From: Tubiluchus corallicola
Taxonomy: Eukaryota; Priapulida; Priapulimorpha; Priapulimorphida; Tubiluchidae
NCBI GenBank assembly: GCA_030141605.1
Contig: JAQGDQ010000262.1
Coordinates: 1 to 64,000 of the forward strand
Length of the DNA: 64,000 nucleotides
Direction of reading: 5' to 3'
Below, one piece after another: positions 58,356-64,000 of the stretch. The notes beneath the pieces were generated by a model. The model did no database searches. It saw nothing but the letters and a program-made list of their open reading frames with translations, and had not been told where the DNA came from. Position 1 is the first letter of the stretch; every line of letters begins with the position of its first letter. Both the position numbers and the translations under genes were made by a program.

Positions 58356-61300
58356 GTTATAAAAGCATCCATAATGGCTCCTGTATTTACAAAACATAAA
58401 ACACCAGTTACAGATAGTATGCAGTACTTTAATAATCAATTTAAATACAACTTTAAGTTTCGGTAACCTAAGGTTCTTTACCATTTTCCAGATTGGATTA
58501 TAAACATAACTTAGAAATCCTATGCAGTGCTACTAAGCTTATGCCTACCGATGGACTTGTTTTAAAAGGACAGTACACGACAATCACCGTCGCTGTATTT
58601 GGTCACGTAACCAGCGTTCCAAAACACGCAAGGAAAGAGTCGCCGCCCCCACCTCCGCCTCCTCCGCAAACTAAAGCAGCAGGTAATGTTTCTTTTTTCA
58701 CTACATTTTGTATTTGCTTTAAAGATAATGATTTTGACAGATTTTTTATTCGAATCTCTCATTGCTTTATTGTACTACGCAGGTATGTATATGAAATGAA
58801 ACTTATTGACAGGCAATTTGCAGAAAATACAAATTTGTGTGTTTTATTTACTTGTAGCAGTAGCTAAGGTTGAGAAGCATGTTTTGGAACAGTTGCAACA
58901 AGTTGGCAAAACTTCGTTACCGATCGAACTGGACCCGGGCAGTTTGTCTAAGATGGACTATAATGCCATAGAGAAGACAAGGGTGTGGATTCAACAGCAA
59001 ACAGAGGTAATCTGCTTCTACTCCTTAGCAAGATTTTAAGGAAAACCGGATAATTGTGGAATCATTAGTTCAGAATAAAGAGTGCTCTAAAATATTGAAA
59101 ACTACAACAGCTTTTTTAAATCAAAGTTTAGATTAAATAATAATTACCTCGGATACTCGAATTTCGTTAAACTTTCAAAGCTACGCGCAGCTCAGTGAAT
59201 CTACTAAGATTGGCAACGGCGCCTTTTTGTCACATTCGCGTGGCCGACAAATAGACGGTGGTACAGAGATAACCATGATCATGAACTGCAGTGTTAGTTT
59301 CTGACGTCATATGATGTAAACCCCATTTTTCGTGACATCACGTGTTTAAACAGCACTTTAACACTTACGCAAACATGCTTGACGCGCAAGGGAAGATGCC
59401 TGTAATTTCACAAACTGTGGTTAGTTTCTGACGTAAGCAATAGCTGTGTACGGTTGCTGTTAATTAACTTTCTAAGTTAATTATTCAAATATAAGAAACA
59501 ATTGCTAACTTTTATAGGCAAGAAAACGTACATTTTGGACAGTAAATTAAAATGAGATTGTGTCTAATCGATCATCCAGTTTTCCTTTAAATGTTAGTAA
59601 CTTGTGAGCTTGTTGAACTCATACAGAAGATATCCCTTTCTCATATACAAAGCTAACACTTCCTTACTTTTCTTTGAGTTTGAAGTTATTAGCTTACGTG
59701 TCTTTTGTAACTTTTTCTGTGCTTATTTCGTGAAGAAATTGTGCACGCCTTACGCCTTAAGCACTTCTCTACAAAATACTGTTAAACATTTGCTCTGACA
59801 TTTGTTTTAGCAAGGACTGCATGCTCATTTATACTTATTTTGAACATGTACTGCATGCATGTGCAGAAATGTTTCCAATTTACGAAAGGTTTGACCAGCG
59901 AGAGCGTATTTTTCTGCCAAAATGTACAGCATTTTGTCACATCATAGAGTGTTCATATTTGTTTTTTTTGTATGTTTTATAGTGAATTTTAAATTACCTT
60001 TATTTTTTCTGAAATTGAGCTTTAGTTAGGCAACACATATTTTACTTTTTTGTTAAACGCAATTAAACAAAATTGCACACATGCATGTGATTGGGACATG
60101 AGAACTGTCTTTACGCTAAACGCACATTGGGCCGTTAAATAATAAATTTATTCTTTAGTACTGAGTTCCAATTGGTAATGAACATTGGAGACTTCTAGGT
60201 TGATTTAAAAAGTGGTAGGGGCACAGCTAGGTTTGAAAGTTAGTGGGAGTAAGCAAAAAATGGGACAAAAAGGGCCAAAGTCACTTATTTACAGTCACTG
60301 GGACAACAGACAACATTAGCCATTGGCTATTATAAGTGACTCTTAACGAACACTGCAACACCGAGACAGACGTTACTAATAAATAACACAGATAACAACT
60401 GTTTGCTCCAATACAGGTGGTCGTGGGATTTGAACTCGGACTGCAAGCAAAGCACAGTCCACCCATTCTGACACCCAGTAGCAGATGCCCTAGATCTTCA
60501 TTGAACTTGCTCTTCTAATTACATTTTAGTCGTAGCATATTAAGCTTTATCTCTGATTCCCATTTGTGTTTACTCAGTTAACATTGACTGTCAAGCCACC
60601 TTGACTGTCAAGCGTCCTTGACACAAGCACATAAAAAAGACGCCATGATACAAACAAAACGATTTTTAACAGTAGCGATATATAATTGACAGTAGACCTA
60701 CTGCTGGACAGCCGTGTTTAGACAATCATGTGACAAGAATACATTATGATAATTAGATTTGGGGCAATTTGATCCTTTGTTCAATTAGTCAATGCTGACA
60801 AATGAGTTGTGCAAATGCACGCTTATTTCAAAAACACGGGAGACAGGCTGGTCAAATAAAGTAATGACTCCAGAAAATTCTATCAGGGCCATGCGATTTT
60901 AAAAAAAATAAAAAATTGATTCAACTTTTTATTTGCACAACTGAACTAAAGAGTTACAGCAAGTCTTCGCTTAGCGACTCCCCGTTTAGCGACGTTTCAT
61001 TTTAACGACGCTGAGCATTTGCCGCCTTTCCGCACTTAAAGATGCACATTTTATTTTAACGACAATTTTCTTACTTTGCTCAAAGTCATTTTTTATTTGA
61101 TCAACAATTTTTTTACCATTTTTAAGCATAAAAAGTGTACATACTACGTTATTTTATTGCGCAAACACATTTGTAATATGAAATCAGTACAATTATTATT
61201 ATGCCTGACTACTAAATCTAGCCATTTGAGCGAGATTATTTGTGATTTAAACGCCTCCAGGCACCTGAGTGCAAACTTCATGTGAAAGAATTTTACCTAC

Positions 61301-63451
61301 AACCTGTTCCTATAGCAACCACATTGAGTATCTAGATGAAGTTGTCTCAAGGTCACCCCATCGCTCGAGTTTCGGTATGCAGTATCAGTGGTTTCTAGCA
61401 AGCAGAAAGAATTCAATCGCCAGAAATATGAATAAAACTCATAAAACATTTAAATTGTATGTTTTAAAGCAGTATTGATTTTTGTTGCTGGAATGTATCT
61501 CAACTCTTTTACATTGCTTTCTATGGAAGCCTTGGCTTAAACACACATTAGCTTCGTTTAATGATGTTTCGCTTAACGTTTCATTTTGCTGGAACGCATT
61601 AGTGTCATAAGTGAGGACTTACTGTATTGAAAAGGTGCCGATTTTGAGAAATTCGCTCCGGAGGGCAGTTGCTCCTCTATTAGCTACTCCACTGTGAACA
61701 AATGTTCTTCGAATAGTACGTGTTAATTAAAAAACCCCAATCGATTACAAAGAACACTTACATCCACCTAAAACGTGAAACACAGTTGTTCCTATGAAAA
61801 CCACGTGTAGCTACAGCGGTACTGCAGGGATGAGAATTTTCCGCGCATACGCGGAATTCCGAGTTTTTGGAAGACCAGTAGTGCCATTTTTGTAAATCGC
61901 GTCAATTCGTTGAGAAAATTTTTACGGACCCAGTACATTATTTCACAAGCTGACCGCTAGTTGGCAGGCCGTCACTTTGTTTACATCACGTACATCAGTG
62001 TAACCACGTGTATATCTCTATGTATAAAAATATAGAATCAATTGTGCGGAGTTATTTGAGTCAATTGCAGACAGTTTTTATATACTTTTGCATAGGAGCT
62101 GCCAGTACTTGAGACAATTAGGTATCATGTATCCTTGATAGTTGGGTATTTTAAATTATGCATGAAACAGGGTAACTGATATTTTAAGTCCACTTAGAGG
62201 CTCTCTATGGTCACAAATTGCTGGTTCCAAGGGGGTTTCGTCCCTTTGAACCCCATCGGGGGCCTAGGCGGCCCCAAAACCCCCGGCCTGTTTCAGAGTT
62301 TTTTGCAATTTGTCATTCTCATCCCTGGGTACTGAGAAAAGTCGAACAGCATTTCATCAAATTTGAATTTGACGGACACCTAGTGACATCTATCACTTTT
62401 GTGTGATGTAACGTTCAAACTCGTTGTTTGTTTTCGTTTATCAAGAAAAAAATTTGTGTACAAAAATATAGCAACCGTGGACAATAACATTGCTTCAATA
62501 TCTAAATTCTTAGCTGGTACAATATATGAGCTTGCATACCAAAATCGTCCATAAGTTGGCAATTAAGCTTCTCTAGCTATTCACAATTCACTTTTTATGA
62601 GGATCATTTTGGTACCAAGCTCATTGCTCTGTGTTATTTCTAAGCTGAGGTAATCCACGTTGAAGGTAAGGTGCACACTGCACACTGAAAGACTTAACCT
62701 TGAGAAAATTGTTGTTAAAGTTAGCCATTGTTTTTTTTCTGTAAACCACACAAATACTGGTTGCTACCGACTTTGCAAGAACACATTGAAGTTACGTTTG
62801 CATCCAGTAGATGGCTCTTCCAGTGATGAAGATAAGGGCTTGGCAACAGGAAAAACCCGAAGCAAAATGATTGCTTCCACGAGCTACCATCGGAGTTTGA
62901 AAATACAAGTTTTTTACAATTGCAGTACTAATTTCTAGCCAGAAAAGTGGATATGGGGTTATAAAATTAGATTTTTAGTTTTTTTTGAACGTTTTCTTGA
63001 CAATTTGATGCTAGAATATAAAAGTCCAATATATTTAGTGTTTGTTTTTTCTAAAAAAAATTGACATTCAACCAAATTTTTGGTGCACTCTACTTTGAAG
63101 CATCATAAAGTAGTTTTAATGCAGTGCCGTCTTATGGATGGTTTTGATTTGCAAGCACACATATAACTTTTTCATGTTCTCACATTTGATTTGTGCATGT
63201 TAGTTACATTTGTTAGCTGATTTTGTTTGGTTTTCTTCTGTATTAAGTATTAACCACTCACATTTTAGTAACTTACTTGATTTGCATCTTTTTTCTCTAT
63301 GTTCTTCTCTCTCTGTACTTTGCTGTTCTAGGATGTAAAACGTCATGTGGAAAGGTCTGCTTCTTCTAATTGTAGATGTTCAAATTGTATGTCAACTCGT
63401 CACTTTACTTTGCACAGTATGAAGACTTGTAGTAGTGTGAGAACTGTCCAG
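53895..63451 (+). CDS. VIRMA: VIRMA (virilizer), 5' part; continues beyond the window
   Basis: Scaffold of the nuclear m6A methyltransferase writer complex (with WTAP and METTL3/14). Exons: 53895-53963, 56329-56441, 57167-57253, 58492-58682, then 58858-59006 and possibly 63332-63451. The first four give MAAHLEENLTELLFFDTFTH, DLNLDLVQFPKPVSISEVRI, IPLGTSVKANFPGGHRLG, ATNPNEFQLELFVNNVS, AAFERFGILDYKHN, PTDGLVLKGQYTTITVAVFG and a run of eight prolines. This order matches the N-terminal domain of Drosophila Virilizer and human VIRMA, including the proline run. Exon phases 0, 2, 2 and 1 all join. Exon 5 (KVEKHVLEQLQQVG onward) and exon 6 were found only by splice sites and an open frame. The large armadillo-like remainder lies past the window. 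Confidence 0.93.
54086..54345 (-). pseudogene. LINE reverse transcriptase thumb fragment (RTE-like)
   Basis: The minus strand reads LWTVKVVQKNEINAIQRHLY, RKMFCVIWPNKKS and later VVKDQGVWHQIVSG, matching the pattern in which a tyrosine/tryptophan-rich RT tail (Q..CLRK.L.I.W.) precedes the D...W...V end. It is short, lies in VIRMA intron 1 in antisense, and is a relic. Confidence 0.55.
55357..55963. mobile_element. TA-flanked DNA transposon remnant in VIRMA intron 1
   Basis: The left end after TA is CCGTATATACAAGTCGAATT; the right end, inverted, is GCATAAGTATATACAG followed by TA. GTCGACTTGTAC and GGTCGATTTG recur near the ends. It resembles Tc1/mariner-Tigger type elements with CCGTATATAC ends. 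No transposase frame is present. Confidence 0.6.
56635..56715 (-). repeat. Possible tRNA-derived SINE head
   Basis: The minus strand has TTAGGGTGCAGAATATG, then TTGCAAGTTC and GAGTTCAAGTCCC, an acceptable A-box and B-box spacing with a tRNA-like middle. The acceptor stem does not pair well, so a SINE relic is preferred to a tRNA gene. It lies in VIRMA intron 2. Confidence 0.45.
56989..57100. repeat. (CA)n microsatellite in VIRMA intron 2
   Basis: About 110 bp of CA dinucleotides, interrupted near 57020-57040 by CACCCACACGCCCGCCCGCA. It lies 66 bp upstream of VIRMA exon 3. Cys/Val or Thr/His frames over it are incidental. Confidence 0.97.
57584..57901. mobile_element. hAT-type MITE in VIRMA intron 3
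   Basis: Starts CAGTAGTTCCCAAAGTAG and ends AGTTTGGGAGCCACTG, the terminal pattern of many hAT elements. Flanks TTTAAGGC and TTTTAGGC agree at 7 of 8 positions as a target duplication. It is 318 bp long and has no transposase. Confidence 0.8.
57950..58260. repeat. Dispersed repeat, inverse of the 4320-4640 family
   Basis: Shares GTCTGGGAAAACGC, CCGAGTTGGGTC and CAGGCTGTTTGGTC with 4380-4460 in reverse complement. Its right part on the minus strand (58252-58190) contains CTGACGA and, later, CGAAAGGTCTC. Confidence 0.55.
58262..58360. repeat. Microsatellites (TA)n and (ATT)n
   Basis: Short TA run at 58268-58288 and an ATT run of about 50 bp at 58308-58355, in VIRMA intron 3. Confidence 0.9.
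58858..59006 (+). CDS. VIRMA: VIRMA exon 5 (probable) with a triple acceptor
   Basis: The frame continues from exon 4 (phase 1) and is open to the GT donor at 59007. It encodes AKVEKHVLEQLQQVGKTSLP, IELDPGSLSKMDYNAIEKTR and VWIQQQTE, a coding-like but unrecognised segment. The acceptor is TAGCAGTAG: cutting after any of the three AGs keeps the frame, so up to two residues may be optional. Vertebrate VIRMA has an acidic region here. Confidence 0.65.
59062..59560. repeat. Dispersed repeat, inverted copy of 18405-18995
   Basis: Reverse-complement match to the element in CHD intron 5, including CTCAGTGAATCTACTAAGAT and GTTAGTTTCTGACGTCATAT. It begins 55 bp after VIRMA exon 5. No target duplication could be fixed. 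Confidence 0.75.
60280..60561 (-). repeat. Repeat with an internal tRNA-like module, copy 2 (A-box deleted)
   Basis: Matches 52120-52430 from CAGTCACTGGGACAACAG to TATTAAGCTTTATCTCT. The segment carrying the A-box and anticodon side is missing (TCCACCCATTCTGACACCC joins directly), and the B-box reads GAGTTCAAATCCC. It should not be transcribed by polymerase III on its own. Confidence 0.65.
60957..61624. mobile_element. pogo/Tigger-like element, TA target site
   Basis: Starts CAGCAAGTCTTCGCTTAGCG and ends ATAAGTGAGGACTTACTG, flanked by TA. TTTAGCGACG/TTTTAACGACG motifs repeat inside the left end and GCTTAACG inside the right. It is 668 bp long, without transposase, in VIRMA intron 5. Confidence 0.8.
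61825..62327. mobile_element. hAT-like MITE copy 2, 7-bp target duplication
   Basis: Starts CAGGGATGAGAAT and ends ATTCTCATCCCTG, flanked by GGTACTG on both sides (61818-61824 and 62328-62334). Reverse complement of 13698-14155. It carries a GC-rich internal patch at 62220-62285 that the other copy lacks. Confidence 0.85.
62531..63159. mobile_element. TIR element family X, copy C
   Basis: Left part CTTGCATACCAAAATCGTCC, right part inverted GGATGGTTTTGATTTGCAAG. The interior is shared with 35699-36324 in the same orientation and with 27072-27692 inverted, for example TTGCAAGAACACATTGAAGT. Short frames inside are incidental. It lies in VIRMA intron 5. Confidence 0.65.
63332..63451 (+). CDS. 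VIRMA: Possible VIRMA exon 6, 40 codons
   Basis: A long pyrimidine tract ending TGCTGTTCTAG precedes a 120-bp phase-0 open segment, closed by CAG|GTATTA. It encodes DVKRHVERSASSNCRCSNCM and a further Cys/Ser-rich 20 residues. It joins exon 5 in frame. No homology is recognised. A hAT MITE begins only 15 bp past the exon end. Confidence 0.4.
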
Positions 63452-63465
63452 GTATTAATATAGAT

Positions 63466-63963
63466 CAGGGGTGTGCAAATTATCTGACTAGCCGGGCCAC
63501 ATTAAACTTTCCCGCAATTCCTGCTGGCCACATGCAGTTTGATCAAGGAGCCAAGTACAGAAAGGCCTAATAACGATTTTTTTGCATCCGACCTGCGTAC
63601 ATCATCACTACTACACTCAAGAAACTTTTAGAAGTTATTAAAATTTCTATTACAAACCATATATTTCTACTTTCAGGACAGATAGTGGTAATTTCATTAC
63701 AATGCATATTAGTAATGTGTATCACACAGTCTGTGTAGTACAGTGACATTAAGCTACAACCGTCTTGTAAGGGTTAATGGCATCCGATCTAGTAGAAAAA
63801 ACTACCCGCACTATCTTTGGGATCGTGGCACGGACTTCAGCTGGATACACTCAATTAATCGCCCGGGCCGCACTTTCATTAGGTTGACAAATCTCTTCGC
63901 GGGCCGCACAAATTCTCTCGGCGGGCCGCAAGTGGCCCGTGGGCCGCAATTTGCACACCCCTG
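63466..63963. mobile_element. hAT-type MITE copy 2
   Basis: Starts CAGGGGTGTGCAAATT and ends AATTTGCACACCCCTG. Flanks ATATAGAT and ATATAGAG agree at 7 of 8 positions. It is the reverse complement of 38415-38921. It sits directly downstream of the possible VIRMA exon 6. Confidence 0.9.
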
Positions 63964-64000
63964 ATATAGAGACAAGCACGTGCATGTTTTGCAGCTTTAT

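Overview
The window is nuclear DNA of an invertebrate animal. It is AT-rich, with spliced genes, long introns full of small transposons, and five recognisable metazoan genes. I cannot name the phylum. One gene pair looks like a trans-spliced operon, which would fit a lineage with spliced-leader trans-splicing (for example tunicates), but this is inference.

Layout. (1) 1-25180, minus strand: the 5' part of a class III CHD chromatin remodeler (CHD6-9/kismet family). Twenty coding exons were placed by homology, splice sites and phase, giving about 1607 codons; the 3' part lies beyond base 1. The last intron holds a 42-bp minisatellite of about 67 copies that runs off the window edge. (2) 25181-29684: head-to-head intergenic region with LINE and MITE debris. 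(3) 29685-44671, plus strand: complete SAMHD1 (16 exons, 639 aa), with two GC-AG introns. (4) 44672-46780: convergent 3' region. (5) 46781-49406, minus strand: TBCC (single exon, 293 aa) followed 104 bp later by PDF (2 exons, 233 aa). A strong splice acceptor sits just before the PDF start and there is no poly(A) signal between the genes. (6) 49407-53894: intergenic, with several LINE reverse-transcriptase fragments and a tRNA-like repeat. (7) 53895 to the right edge, plus strand: the 5' part of VIRMA (virilizer), four confident exons and two less certain ones.

The genes are housekeeping genes: chromatin remodelling (CHD), dNTP control (SAMHD1), tubulin folding (TBCC), organellar N-terminal deformylation (PDF) and m6A writer scaffolding (VIRMA). 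Apart from TBCC-PDF there is no sign that they work together.

Repeats: six pogo/Tigger-like or similar elements flanked by TA; hAT-type MITEs with about 8-bp target duplications; a three-copy TIR family; tRNA-like SINEs; LINE fragments; a 300-bp foldback carrying a hammerhead-ribozyme-like core; and tandem repeats of 21, 42, 48 and 90 bp.

The items most worth a second look are the TBCC-PDF operon candidate, the interlocked mini-uORFs before CHD, the acidic insert in CHD chromodomain 1, the GC-AG introns of SAMHD1, the hammerhead-like motifs and the A/C-only tract. All coordinates and translations were derived by hand; no database search was run.
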